NCBI GenBank assembly: GCA_030180135.1
Contig: CM058234.1
Coordinates: 2,046,001-2,110,000 of the forward strand
Source: Orychophragmus violaceus
Taxonomy: Eukaryota; Streptophyta; Magnoliopsida; Brassicales; Brassicaceae
Direction of reading: 5' to 3'
Length of the DNA stretch: 64,000 nucleotides
A model generated the notes under the pieces. It worked only from the letters and a program-made list of their open reading frames with translations, was not told the origin of the DNA and made no database searches. The stretch's first letter is position 1. Each line of letters opens with the position of its first letter. A program made the translations under genes and the position numbers. Positions 11,096 to 22,528 of this stretch are shown here, piece by piece.

Positions 11096-11960
11096 AAGGA
11101 ATTGCGATTTAACGACACGCAAAAACCATCTCTATCAAATATGCATACACATATTATCAAATTTAATTGAAAAACAATAAAAGAAAGATAAAAACTCAAA
11201 ATAAATAAATAATTATTATCTTTCTTTTTTTGTGTCACCAATAATTATTATCTCTCTTTCGGTGGTTTCGCATTAATGTGCTGAATGTTATTTTGTCTTT
11301 TTACGGGTGATATAGTTTTGTTTTTGTTTCTTTTCCACATATTATAAAATTGTTACTATAAACCCGAATATACGCAGGTCCTTATCTAGTATTTTAGAAA
11401 CTTCTATGTATATATATGGTCTTACTAATATCATTGATTATAGAAACGTAACACATTTACAGTGATAATTTTATAATGACGATTTCTTTTTCAAGAGATC
11501 AATTATAGTGTGAACACAAATCAACCAATAAAAATGTGTTATTCTATCAACGAATAAGAAACTCGTATCTATGGACCAATCAAATTAAAATTGATTAATA
11601 CATGTCATCCTTGACGTCAGCATTACATCGATATTTATCCATTTGTCTTTTGTCTCATTGGTCCACATTAGAAATTTACAACTTAAACGACATCGCAAAT
11701 AATAGGATGGGATAATCTATATAGGCTTATTTAACTATTTATAAAAATCCAAAGGTCATCAAATTGTTTTGTTAGTTATAGGATGATGATAATTGAATGT
11801 TTTAGGTACTTACAAAACAACAAGTGGTCAATGTTTATATACTTCTATACCACAAGTGGTCGAACCAAGCTTTATTAACGCTACCGACTTTGGAACAAGA
11901 CTAACAGAGTGACACTTCTAGCTATTATGAGTCACATATTTTACACAATTACGAAAGAGA
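11096..11960. other. AT-rich TE-like debris
   Basis: Contains a tandem pair of AATAATTATTATCTYTCTTT segments (about 11207-11255). A CTTATCTAGT word at about 11380-11390, preceded by a weak hairpin-like CCCGAATATACGCAGG, could be a decayed Helitron 3' end. No gene is visible. Confidence 0.3.
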
Positions 11961-11971
11961 CCAAGATTCTT

Positions 11972-13018
11972 CTAACACTTGACCAGACAAGTTTCTTCGG
12001 ATCTCGGTTTGGACTTGGCACACATTTTGGTTTCTGCCAAGATCCTACTCGCTGCTTTACGCCGTCGTTTAAGCTCTGCCTCCACCACAATTGTAACTTC
12101 TTTGACCATCTCAGCTTTCTTCAACGCATCCTGTGTTGCTGCTTTTATATCTTCAATCTCTTTCTCACTCATCTCTAGTTTCTTGAGTGTTTCATCTCTG
12201 CAAGCTCTTAAAGCTTCAGTCTCAGTTAATTCACCAGCACTACTTTCTTTCATCTTAAATCAGATTGTAAAACCAAAGTATTCTCTGCAACATTTAAGCG
12301 TTCCTTGGCATGTTCCTCTGCATCTTCAGCCTCGAAAAGAGCTATCTTGAGCTCTTCTTCGAGCAACAAGAGTTCATTCTTTGCATCTTCATTTTCCTTC
12401 TTGAGCTCCTCAATGACTTGATCTCTCTCTCTTTGCTCTTTCTCTTTAAGCTGTGAATGTTCTTTCTTCACGTTTTGAAGCTCGAGCTCCATTAATACGC
12501 ACAACTCACTCTCGTTGTAGGGATTCCTTAGCAACACTTAGATCCGAAGTCACAAGTCTCACATTACTACTCAAATCTAAAGCTTTCTCATTTCTCGTAT
12601 TCTGAATAATTCCCAAATCACTCTTCTCCTCAGCTATACTTTGAAGCATTTCTTTATCATCATTTCTCATATTGTGCCTAACTCCTAGCTCGTGCTTGAG
12701 ATGCTCAACCGTTTTCTTTGCTTCCTCAAGCTCTAACAAAGCCTCAATCTTGGTCTTCTCAGCATTCTTTATCTTTTCCTTCAACTTGTTAACCTCTCTA
12801 TTCCAGAAACTGAGATTTGTCTCCTCTTCCTACAACCAACAACCAAATTTTCAAAAACTCTGGCGGAATATCACATCAAGGACACACAGATGTTATAAAG
12901 AGAAAAAGAAACAAAGAAGTATAAACACATGTTCTTGCTTCTTGTTGAGATGCTTTCCTCCAGAGATACCAGCGTTGAAGAGCTTCACTGTGTCTTTAAC
13001 AGAATGAAAAGTAGCCAT
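11972..13018 (-). pseudogene. WEB-family (DUF827) coiled-coil protein, frameshifted
   Basis: The first exon starts at 13018 with MATFHSVKDTVKLFNAGISG, the usual opening of WEB-family proteins. These act with PMI2/WEB1 in chloroplast photorelocation or related actin processes. After an intron (acceptor near 12831) a coiled-coil exon begins EEETNLSFWNREVNKLKE. The frame breaks at about 12510-12530 (a TGA follows KESLQRE and the protein resumes one frame away at NESELCVLMELE). It breaks again at about 12250 (a stop after QSDLR, resuming at KESSAGELTETEALRACRDE). The C-terminus ends CLVKC at 11972. Three overlapping frames together would cover a short WEB protein. The two frame changes argue for a pseudogene, unless short introns that I could not find bridge them. 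Confidence 0.65.
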
Positions 13019-13399
13019 ACACTCCCAAACTTCGACCTGCAAAAGAAAAAGATTTGACTGTCTCTTATGGTCTAATTATAACACACGAACTATAAAACAC
13101 CAATCTCACAAAGTCAATGAGAAGAACTACTATGAAGAAGATTATTCAAGCATGAAATCACACTTTCTTCTTTAATAGATCAAAACCATCAAAACCACTC
13201 AAAGAAAGAAACAGTGCATTACGAAGTTGTACCTTGAGGACACTGTAACTCAATAATGGAAGGAGGCAAAGAGGGGCAGCTTTGTCTCTAATGTACAACC
13301 ATGATCACGTGTCCCCTCCGTGCAAAGGTTCTGTAGAGAGAGGTCACGGGTCTCTTATACGTTTTTTCTCTAAACCACTTATCTTCCTAGTTTCTACGG
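13019..13399. other. Intergenic, upstream of the WEB pseudogene
   Basis: Probable promoter and 5' leader of the minus-strand WEB gene. Contains CACGTGTC near 13305. No gene is seen. Confidence 0.4.
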
Positions 13400-13407
13400 A
13401 TCATAAC

Positions 13408-13885
13408 TAGGGATGTTAAAAAGGGCCCAACTTAAACGGGCCTAAACGGGCTCTGTGTTATAAAATGAGCCCGTTTAGGCCCGTTTATCATTGAAATTTA
13501 AACGGGCCTAAACGGGCTAACCCGTTTAAGCCCGTTTATTAAACGGATTTTTATATTTTTAAACGGGTAGCCCGTTTAGGCCCGTTTAAGATTTTTTCTT
13601 CAAAAAAAAATTATTTTTTTTTTCAAAAAAAAAATATTTTTTTTCTTCATTTCTTTTTTTCTGTTTCAACGAGTAAAAAAAAAATTAAAAAAAAATTTGG
13701 ATTTTTTTGTTAAAAAAAAAATTATAAACGGGCTTAAACGGGTACCCGTTAATGTAACGGACTTAAACGGGCGGACCTAAACGGGTTTAAATTATAAACG
13801 GGCCTAAACGGGCCGGGTCTAAACGGGTACAGGCCTAAACGGGCCGGGCCTAAACGGGCCGGGCCCGCCCGTTTTAACATCCCTA
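13408..13885. mobile_element. hAT-type MITE with 8-bp target-site duplication
   Basis: The element starts TAGGGATGTTAAAA and ends TTTTAACATCCCTA. These 14-bp terminal inverted repeats are identical when reverse-complemented. The octamer ATCATAAC flanks it at 13400-13407 and 13886-13893. The 8-bp target duplication and short TIRs place it in the hAT superfamily. The interior consists of many copies of AAACGGGCC and its complement around an A/T-rich centre, so a transcript would fold into a long hairpin. There is no coding sequence. A related element is at 29239-30306. Confidence 0.88.
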
Positions 13886-13893
13886 ATCATAAC

Positions 13894-14290
13894 AGTGCAG
13901 AAAACACTTACTGTATAGATTTTTATAAGTTTCAAAACAATGTAAAAGTTTACCATTTTCGGAAAGATCATGTAAAGTAGATGTTCTGACATAAAAGAAA
14001 AGAATAAACACTTACTAATCGGTTAAAATGGAGTAGAAATCCGAGCAGCGGCCACCGGCACTAGGGTTACAAAATTAAAAAAATTAGGGAAGAAGACAGT
14101 TGACGTAATTACGTTTTTGTCCTTCCTTTAATTTAAACTGGAACTCAGACCCGACCCGTGTTAAGCGTGGGCTTTAGGCCTGTTAATCATTGCTTTATGC
14201 CTTTATCCCTTCCAGAGAAATCCTCTCTTGAAAGAAGCGGCTTCGCTCTGAGAGTGCGATAAGCTTGCAGCAGTAGAAGTCAGAGTATCC
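13894..14290. other. Intergenic, promoter of the methyltransferase gene
   Basis: About 400 bp between the MITE and the ATG at 14291. No further gene is seen. Confidence 0.4.
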
Positions 14291-17200
14291 ATGGCGCAAT
14301 TGCTCTCATTTCGCGTTTATTTCTCTGCTGAAACGCAGAAAGATTCTCCAGAGTCGTTTAAGCGAACTCAAAAGACTCGCAAACCCTTTTCCCTCGGTAA
14401 AAGAGGTAAATCGTACCGTTTTATTTCTCTGTGAAAACAGAAAATTATGGTTTCATCTATCTCTGTTTCGCCTTCGTCTTCAATCTCTGCACTTTACTCG
14501 AATTTTTTTTTGATATGCAGGTTCAGTGACTACCCAGCGGAAACCCCAAAGTCTGAATTTGGAGGTTTCTCCACATAGAGCTGGTAGAGTAATCCATTGG
14601 TTTTGTTACGGATTAATATAATTGAGTTTTTCTCGTCGCATCTTTATAACATTTTCTGTTTGTGGTGCTTCTTCAGTATCTGCAGTAAGATTGATGAGAA
14701 TTGAGTTTGGCGGTGCATTTGCCGATCTTTTGAATGAGCAAGGAAAAGGTTCTGGAAGCAATGAGATGAGTTATGTCGAAAGAACGATCGGTTTTCGGAC
14801 TCGCGATTTGGATGACCGAGATCTTAGACTGGTTAGTGTTGCTACTCCCTCTTGTAGGCCATTTAACTGATGATAACTGCGCTCAAACTGTGATTTCCTA
14901 ATGTCAGTTATCTTGCAAACAATTAGGTTACTGATGTTGTTGGAGGAACAATACGGTGGAGGAGGTTCCTTGATCATTTGATTGGTTCTATTTGCCACAA
15001 CGAAAGGACATTCCGAAATATGGAACCTCTTATATTGCAGGTATCAGTTCTCTTGTTAATTATGTTTGTCACACCGTCAGTCTTTGCGAAACAATGTAGT
15101 CAAGCTTAAATGCACCTCTGAAATCATGATCTCTGTTACAGATTCTCCGCATTGGTTTCTATGAGATCCTTAAACTTGAGATGCCTCCTTATGCTGTTGT
15201 AGATGAGGTATTACCCAGTCGTTTCTTGTTTTTTTGAACTGTGATTGCACCCAACTTTTTTCGTGACGAATATGTTTGCTCTATAAATTCGTCCAGAGGT
15301 AGATTTGATCTTCGTGCACATTGAACACTCAACACACCAAATAGCCTTAACCTCCATCTGCATAATTTTGCCTACTGACTTAGTGAGGTCAAGAGTTTCG
15401 TCTGATAGTCTATCTTCTGATCCTTTGTTGTTTACTTGTCTCAATATCAGAACGTAAGGCTTGCAAAGGTTGCCCTAAGACCTGGTGCTGGAGATTTTGT
15501 CAATGGGATTCTTCGAAAGCTAGTCTCTCTAAAGGTTTCTCTTTCTTAGCCTCTTTTCCGATTTTTCTTGTCAAACTTAATCAAACAAATTAAGCTTATA
15601 TGGATTCTGACGTAGGGATCTGTAGGAAAAAGATGCCCTTCCATTACCCAAAGTGGAAGGAAATGATCGTGCACAAGCACGTGCACTTGCTACACTTCAT
15701 TCACATCCTGTTGTAAGTTCTTATAGCTATAGCCTCATCTCTTTTTTTTCTTTTTCTTTTTTTTTGCATTTTTTCTTTAGCTGTGCTGCTAGACAAACGC
15801 AATGAATCCTCATTCCTGTTTGATCTCAATTTATTTCCCTTTCCTTACCCAGTGGATGGTTAGGCGATGGGTAAAGTATCTTGGGTTAGATGAAGCCACA
15901 AAGCTGATGACATGGAACAACAATGATCCTGGATTTAGTTTAAGGTTTATCTCTAAAATTCATTTCTCTTCCACAAAATGCAAGAAAAGTTATCAACTGT
16001 TTAATATTGTAATGATATCAGGGCTAACACGGGAAGGGGCATTACGAGATCAGACCTTGTGGAGCGTCTAAACAGTTTAAAGGTACTTTTTTCGTTTACT
16101 CTTTCACGTCCATTTCTTATCCAACTCGGAATCATTGTGATACTGTAAAACCGGAAGATGATTGTTTCTTTAAAATGTTTTGCCTTTTTTACTTAAATTA
16201 TGCATTTCTTTTGTTGCAGGTTCCACACGAGCTGTCCTTACACTTGGAGGAGTTTGTCCGCATCAAAACAGGCTTGCAGGTGTTTATAATGTAACTGTGA
16301 ATTATCTCTTGTTAATAGTCTTCTTAAATCCTCGTTTCTTCTAGCTCCATTCCTTGTTTTTTTCCCCGCTAATAAGATTCAATGACAAATTAATCATTGG
16401 CATATTCTTTCAAAAGATGGTTGTGCAAGCTGGCCTACTCAAAGAAGGCATCTGTTCTGTTCAAGATGAGAGTGCAGGTCAGTTTTGGTTTCGTAATTAT
16501 TTGATAATATACAATTCTTGGTGTTGTAAATTGATACGAGGTTATCCAAGTTCTTTTGATATCTGATTATCTCCCCACATCTGGTACCGCAGGACTAGTA
16601 GTCTCAGTGGTGAAACCAGAGCCGGGGGAGAGGATAATGGACGCATGTGCTGCTCCTGGAGGGAAGATTCTTTACATGGCATCTTGCTTGAAAGGCCAAG
16701 GTAATATTCTAAAAAGACTCACTGTCCTTGTATCTTGCCAGTTTATTGCACATCATTGTCGAATTAAGCCATTTATTTTGAGTATGTTTCTTGTCATACT
16801 TGACTGATTCTATCCTAAAACTGGAAAACTCGCATCGGTTATAGGAATGATATATGCTATGGATGTAAATGAAGGACGGCTAAGAATTCTTGGGGAGACT
16901 GCGAAATCACACAAAGTTGATAAACTTATCACAACCATTCATTCCGATCTCCGTGTCTTCGTTGTAAGTTAATACTGTTTGAGTAAGGTGAACTTTTCCA
17001 AGTTTGTACTCAAATACTTGCTTCCAACTCAATATGTTTTAGGAAACCAATGAGGTACAATATGATAAAGTATTGCTCGATGCGCCATGTTCAGGACTCG
17101 GTGTCCTCTCCAAGGTTAACATGAGAAACTTTTTATTGCAAGATTATCCTTGTAGTGCTTATCTGATCTAATTGACCTCTTCCCCTTTTATGTGTGTTTG

Positions 17201-17359
17201 TAGAGAGCGGATTTGCGATGGAACCGTAAAAGTGAGGATATGGAAGAACTAACAAAACTGCAGGATGAGCTGCAGAACGCAAGGCTTGCAAAGGTTTCCC
17301 TTAGACCTGGTGCTGGAGATTATGTCAATGGGATTCTTCGAAAGCTAGTCTCTCTTAAG
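14291..17359 (+). pseudogene. RsmB/NSUN-type rRNA m5C methyltransferase with NusB domain, 3' end disrupted
   Basis: Fifteen exons can be traced with GT-AG junctions in phase: 14291-14405, 14521-14583, 14677-14831, 14927-15040, 15142-15207, 15451-15534, 15626-15712, 15853-15944, 16022-16082, 16220-16279, 16417-16477, 16593-16700, 16845-16963, 17043-17114 and 17204-17359. The N-terminal part is a NusB-like RNA-binding domain. The C-terminal part is a Rossmann methyltransferase with SAM motif DACAAPGGK and motif IV DAPCSGLG. The family makes 5-methylcytosine in rRNA, often in organelles; the Arabidopsis counterpart lies next to SPO11-1. In the last exon, after KLQDEL, the reading runs without a stop into a second copy of exon 6. 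The usual C-terminal part with motif VI (TC) is therefore lost. A remnant encoding GCSIDPEE appears only at about 18268. Probably non-functional. Confidence 0.75.
15451..16468 (+). repeat. Source segment of internal tandem duplication
   Basis: Exons 6-11 of the methyltransferase gene with their introns. The same exon order recurs at 17277-18258. The left junction has the shared word CAGAACG in both copies, suggesting microhomology. Confidence 0.8.
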
Positions 17360-18258
17360 GTTTCTCTTTCTTAGCCTTTTTTCAACTTTTTCTCTTCAAA
17401 CTTAATCAAACAAACTTAAGCTTATAGATTCTGACGTAGGGATCTGTAGGAAATTAGACGCCCTTCCATTACCCATAGTGGAAGGGGATGATCGTGCTTA
17501 AGCACGTGCCCTTCATTAACATCCTGTTGTAAGTTCTTATAGCTATCTATAACCTCTTCTTGCGTTTGTAGTATGATACTAGAGCTATGTGATGGTCAGG
17601 CTCCTACATTGCTCGATCTTTAGCTGTGTTACTAAACAGACGCAATGAGTCCTCGGTCCTGTTTAATCTCAATATCTTTCCTTTCCTTACCCAGTGGATG
17701 GTAAGACGATGGGTAAAGTATCTTGGGTTGGATGAAGCCACAAAGCTGATGACATGGAACAACAATGATCCTGGATTTAGTTTAGAGGTTTATGTCCAGA
17801 ATTCATTTCTCTTCCACAGAAATGCAAGAAACGTTATTGACTGTTAGGAAGGTAGTATTGTAATGATATTAGGGCCAAGACGGGAAGGGACATTACGAGA
17901 TCAGACCTTGTGGAGCGTCTAAACAGTTTAAAGGTATATTTTCCCGTCCATTTCTTATACAACTCGGAATCATTGTTAGTTCTTTCTTACTTCAATTTCT
18001 TTTGTTGCAGGTTCCACACGAGCTGTCCTTACACTTGGAGGAGTTTGTCCGCATCAAAACAGGCTTGCAGGTGTTTATAATGTAAATGTGAATAATCTCC
18101 TGTTAACAGTTTTCTTAAATCCTCGTTTCTTCTGGCTTTATTCTTTGCTTTTTTCTTTTCCGCTGATAAGTTTGATGAGAAATTAATCATTGGCATTTTG
18201 TTTCAAAAGATGGTTGTGCAAGCTGGCCTACTCAAAGAAGGCATATGTTCTGTTCAAG
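17277..18258 (+). repeat. Degenerate duplicate of methyltransferase exons 6-11
   Basis: Exon 6' (17277-17359) is nearly identical to exon 6. Exon 7' carries an in-frame TAA (GCTTAAGCACG near 17495) and a deletion. Exons 8' (about 17698-17789), 9' (about 17875-17935), 10' (about 18011-18070) and 11' (from 18211) are recognisable. Decay of the second copy shows that the duplication is not recent. Confidence 0.8.
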
Positions 18259-18400
18259 ATGAAAGATGGTTGCTCTATAGACCCAGAAGAAATCAAGGAA
18301 GGGTCGACTTTGATTTTGGTTATACTCATTGGGAAGTTTAGGTTTAAAATTTGGAAGAGCAAGCGGTTCTGTGAAGACACTTCTTATATGAATCCGTGAA
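18259..18400 (+). pseudogene. Remnant of the methyltransferase C-terminal exon
   Basis: Directly after duplicated exon 11' the sequence encodes GCSIDPEEIKEG. This matches the S-T-C-S-I-D-P-E-E-N region around motif VI of RsmB/NSUN enzymes. The residue before the motif Cys is Gly instead of the usual Thr, and the following sequence diverges until a stop near 18400. Confidence 0.5.
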
Positions 18401-18996
18401 GGGTGTTAGTTAAATACTCATTTTGATGTTGCAATATTTAGCTGTCCACATTCTTTAAATCAGTGTGTCAAGACTCTTATTAATGGTAAGTTTCATGTAA
18501 TAGTGAATTTTGAGTTTGAGTTTCATTTTCTCTTTAGTATGTTTAACAATCGAGCCTAATCATGAGAAACAAAACGTCAAAACTTCGCCAAAAAAGACCA
18601 AACATTAACATAGTTTTAAGGAACTCAAAATACGAGAAAGTGTCTGATAGAATATACCATATATTCTGTTGCTATATGTACGCTAGAGTGTATAACTGTT
18701 AGATACGATCCCTGATATCATGTAACAACTCTGTAACAACAATGCCTTTATATGGCAACGTGAATAGACTCAATCCCTCAAGGGAATTCAAACACTTTCG
18801 GTGTCTTTTGACCAAACCAAAATACAAAGATTTAGAGTTGGTCAGACGTATTAACAAGTTCAAAGCAAACTGAAAACAGAGATTTCAAACCAGTATCAAT
18901 CTTATTTAAAACGGGGATATTCAACAGAATCATAAAATCCATGAAAAGCTTACCGTGGTAAATGGAGAAGGATCGGATGAAGCAGATTCGGGTTCT
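18401..18996. other. Intergenic 3' flanks
   Basis: Lies between the 3' ends of the convergent methyltransferase remnant and the F-box gene. No feature beyond AT-rich sequence is seen. Confidence 0.4.
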
Positions 18997-20161
18997 CTAC
19001 ATTCCTGAAATATTCACCACGAAAACGAACTTGTAGCCTTGCGGAATCTCGCCGAGAGTTAGACTCGGATCTGCCACACCCCTAAATCCGGAAGCCGTCT
19101 TCTCCAAATTGATCACAGTCAACTTGAGTTTCTTCGTCTTCCCTTGAGTATTTGCTGTCCATAGAAGCGCTAAACTTTCGTTGTACTCGGTGAGCGCCAC
19201 TGATGAAACGTCTATGAGTCTTAAACCGGAAACTCGGGTCCATCTATGATGGAGTCTATCAAACCACACCAACCCATCCCTCGAATGATAGACGAAAAGG
19301 AAGTTCCCAAAACGGGTGACGCTCGTTCTCGACCAAAAGTCACCCTCGACCATTGGGAATTTTTCGCAATGGCCATTTGAAGTGTTGTAGACGATGGGGT
19401 TCCACGAGCTTATCACGTAGATGCTTCTATCAATTGCGATGTCAAGAGCAGAGCGCCATTCTTCTAATGGCTCAGATATTGGGGCTGCTTCCCAAAGTTT
19501 ACTGCTGAGGTTGAAACACTGAGATCGAAGTTCCCTGCGGTTTTCACGCTCCGTTCCAATCACGAATATCTTATTTCCGACCAAAGCGCTGCTTTTGTAA
19601 GTCACTAGCACGGGCGTCCTAGGAAAAGATCTGACTTCTTTAGAGTTTGGGTCGTATTCCAACAAACTTGTAGGGTTCAGCTGTGAACCGCACACCAAGA
19701 ATATCCTCCAACCAAAAGTGATTACCGAGCGGATGGGCACACGTAACCGAGGGAATTCTACGGATCCGAAGATATGCCGATCATAGCTCTCGTTTCTTCT
19801 CAAAACGAACCAATTTCGCATAAGGTCATCCATGTTTGCAAACATGATCAGAACTCTATCCTTCTTCAGTTTCCTTCTGATTCTAACAATCTCGTCAGAA
19901 CGAACAATCTTCATGAATATTTTGCATACAGAGGAGAGGAGTGCGTTATGTTGGTTTGGCACGCGTGCAAGGATTTCAGTAATCATCTCGCCAGGAAGTG
20001 CAAGAAGTGTACCACAGTTCGGAGCCTAGAATCAAAACGAGACCTATTAATATCCAAGAGATAAAAAAAAAAAGGCATGGAGATGCAGTCACAAAAGTAC
20101 GAAAAAAGTGGTCACTTACTGGTAAAGGATGCACTCTGGATTCAGAAGCAGAGATGGTCAT
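18997..20161 (-). CDS. F-box/kelch-repeat protein
   Basis: Two exons: 20161-20120 (14 codons, MTISASESRVHPLP) and 20025-18997, separated by a 94-bp GT-AG intron (donor GTAAGTGA, acceptor TTCTAG). The predicted length is 356 residues. Exon 2 opens with LLALPGEMITEILARVP followed by LLSSVCKIFMKIVRS, a recognisable F-box for SKP1 binding. It continues with kelch-type strands (ALVGNKIFVIGTE, FNLSSKLWEAAPISEP, SIYVISSWNPIVYNTSNGH). Such proteins are SCF ubiquitin-ligase receptors and are greatly expanded in Brassicaceae. A methionine at 19986 would give a shorter form that cuts the F-box, so the two-exon model is preferred. It lies 155 bp downstream of, and in the same direction as, the truncated UBP gene, inside that gene's former body. 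Confidence 0.75.
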
Positions 20162-20315
20162 CTCAATCGAGTCACACTACAATAAAAAATTCATGGAAAT
20201 CACACTATAATCGAATCACTCTAGAATAAAATTCATGAAGAAAAAACTTCAGAGACTACAAAGAAGAATACAAAGCAATCCAACAAAGCTGTCATGTAAA
20301 GAAGAGAGATCTTAC

Positions 20316-21411
20316 ATCCTGGTCTATTTGGAGGCACGATTCCTCAAGGCTTTTTTCAGATGAAGGATCCAAGAGTACCCATTCCCTCTTCTGGAAGTAA
20401 TGCGAGATGCGGACCTGCTTATAGATATCAAACATGGATAAAGTAATACATCTCTGAATCAAACATTGAGATATAGATCACCCGGAAGAAGAGAAAAGGT
20501 TCTGAGCAGACACCTCTTTTTTTGATAGCCCTCTCTCAGCACAAACCCTCTCATAAAGTTGAGTTATAGAAGCCTGGCACAACAATAATCAGTATCAGAA
20601 GGGAACAAAGAAACGGTTAAAGCACAGATTCTTTCACTTTTCATAAACACTCAAAATGTCCTACAGTTGTTGTTCACAGCTTAAAGCACAGTTGCAAATA
20701 CAAGAGGCCACCATACCTGTCTGCTCAACCTTACAATGGTATTGCTTTTGTCTGTACTGTCTGTCAACTTAAGGAAGAGTGGGTAAACCTCTACACTGTA
20801 GCTCTTACTATGACAGATCAACTTCCTCGGTATTGGAGGACCTCCATTATACCTGAAAGATGTAGAAGTAGATTAGCACGCACCTTTGAAAGCATGCATC
20901 AACAGAACAGCCATGACATCAAATATAAACTGGTGGCACTATGTAGGACAGAGTAAACAATCACCATTCCACAAGTTTTCTCCAAACTGCTTGAGGAACT
21001 AGGACGTAGTCAACCCCTTCCTTCAACATCCTACGAAGCTGCGGATCACTAGCATCACTTCCACTTTGAATTATATCATGATTGTCAATTGGTCCAGGCC
21101 TGTTAACTTCTGAAGGCGATGGTTTTTCTGTTGGTAGCCCAACATATCTCTGCCAGCTTGTATACCACCTGAACTAATTGATAATCGTTAAAATACAACC
21201 AAAATAGGGCAAAGGTCGAAGGATATAGATGCTTAGCAACAAAAAGGTTATCAAAAAATCCAGAGATCGCAATGCATAAGAAATACAGAGGAGGAAAAGT
21301 ATAGGACCTGATTGAGATCACGAAATACAAGTTTCCTTCCTCAACATTTGCCTCCGCTTCGCTAGTCAGCTCCGTCACAATAAGTCTCTCTTCCTCTCCG
21401 ATTTCCGCCAT
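20316..21411 (-). pseudogene. N-terminal fragment of a DUSP-containing ubiquitin-specific protease (UBP5/8-like)
   Basis: Five exons splice cleanly: 21411-21308, 21168-20965, 20852-20717, 20573-20514 and 20414-20316 (603 nt, 201 codons). The product starts MAEIGEEERLIVTELTSEAE. It carries a DUSP domain (NLYFVISIRWYTSWQRYVG, VDYVLVPQAVWRKLVEWYNG) and then the ubiquitin-like linker (VEVYPLFLKLTD). The family's UCH catalytic domain, with its Cys and His boxes, would follow. None is present, and the next sequence downstream is the F-box/kelch gene. Full family members are roughly 850-950 residues, so about 75% is missing. All splice sites are still canonical, so the truncation is probably recent or the fragment is still transcribed. 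Confidence 0.75.
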
Positions 21412-21439
21412 GGATTCAAAATCAGATTGATACGAACAC

Positions 21440-21740
21440 TGTAAAATTCCTTCCGCGATAGCACAATCTGAGCCACTCTTCCGCGATTTTCAGTGAGAAA
21501 CGCCTAAATCGACACAATCTAGAACACTCCTCGGATTCTCAGTGAGAAACGCCTTCCGCGATAGCAAATTTTCACAAAACCTAGAACACTCTTCTGAGAT
21601 TCTCAGAGAGCAACGCCTACATCGACACAATCTAGAACACTCTTAGGATTCTCAGTGAGAAACGCCTTCCGCGATAACAAATTCAAACAATCTAGAACAC
21701 TCTTCCGAGATTCTCAGAGAGCAACGCCTCAAGACCCAAA
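21440..21740. repeat. Tandem repeat array in the 5' leader of the UBP fragment
   Basis: Several alternating copies of a TCTAGAACACTCTTCCGAG / ATTCTCAGWGAGMAACGCC unit, separated by TTCCGCGATAGCAAATT or ACATCGACACAAT spacers. The period is about 55-75 bp and there are about four to five copies. The array begins 30 bp upstream of the UBP ATG. Copies are similar enough to suggest recent expansion. Confidence 0.7.
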
Positions 21741-22109
21741 GTCTCACACTCGCAACAAACTCAAAAGCACAAATTCAAATGCAAAGGCTCTAGCAGAGAG
21801 GGAAGAGTTTCTAACCCGCGTATACGGGTGCGAGAGATCCGACTCGGTTCGGGTTTGGGGAAAATATGTAATTTAGATCTAATTCAAACTTATACTAGTT
21901 GATGAGTTGGGTTGAAAATGTAATAAATTTTTAATTGAAAAGTACGGAGTCTTTAAGAAAAATAACTATTTATTGATAGGGGAAATTCCTAAAACTTTTG
22001 TAATTACCTGAATAATACACCAACTGGTTTAAATTGTTATTTTAATACATAAACTGAAAAAGTGTTAAGTTTAGACCGTGCAATTGGTGATATATGCATT
22101 CTTTTTCAG
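21741..22109. other. Intergenic sequence before the SPO11-1 exon block
   Basis: AT-rich. I searched for the missing N-terminal SPO11-1 exons here and did not find them. Confidence 0.4.
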
Positions 22110-22510
22110 TGTAGTAGGTACAACTTGAATGTGGTTAGTACTTGAATACTTTCACCTACAATTTTCCTTTTAGAATTGCAATCTCCAACTGAGTATCAGG
22201 TTGTGATTATTCTGTGATATATGTGATATTTTGCAGGTTTCTGTTGCAAGCGGGTGGGTACGCTTGATAGCAATTGCAGTGTTCCTATCTTGAGGCATGT
22301 AATTGTTTTAGGATCTACCTCACTATTCTTTTTTTAGGTTGGTGATGGGCTGGTTAAAGTTTAAGGAAGCTGGAAGGAAGTTTGATTGTTTTAACAGCCT
22401 GAATACTGTAAGATTGGAACATAAATTTCATGTTTATGCTGGCATCAGGAAGTATAACTCCGCAAACGATTTCATTTTCAGGCATTTCCCGTTCCTGTTC
22501 TGGTGGACAA
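22110..22510 (+). pseudogene. SPO11-1 middle exon block (fragment)
   Basis: Four exons are visible. 22110-22133 encodes CSRYNLNV. 22237-22253 encodes VSVASG. 22338-22407 encodes LVMGWLKFKEAGRKFDCFNS and then LNT. The start of the next, 22482 to about 22508, encodes AFPVPVLVD. Junctions are canonical and in phase. In order they match the central part of plant SPO11-1, the topoisomerase VIA-like protein that makes meiotic double-strand breaks. The exons upstream, with the catalytic Tyr, are not in the window. The downstream exons appear only at 49814-50931. The fragment ends within about 20 bp of the last intron of the minus-strand Urb2 gene. Confidence 0.85.
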
Positions 22511-22528
22511 AAGAAAGAAAGCTGTTAC

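Noticed and set aside
12672..13007. 111-codon plus-strand frame
   Set aside because: It is antisense to the WEB pseudogene coiled-coil exon.
19976..20161. Separate 61-codon minus-strand gene
   Set aside because: It is the first exon of the F-box/kelch gene read through its intron. The splice sites GTAAGTGA and TTCTAG explain it better.
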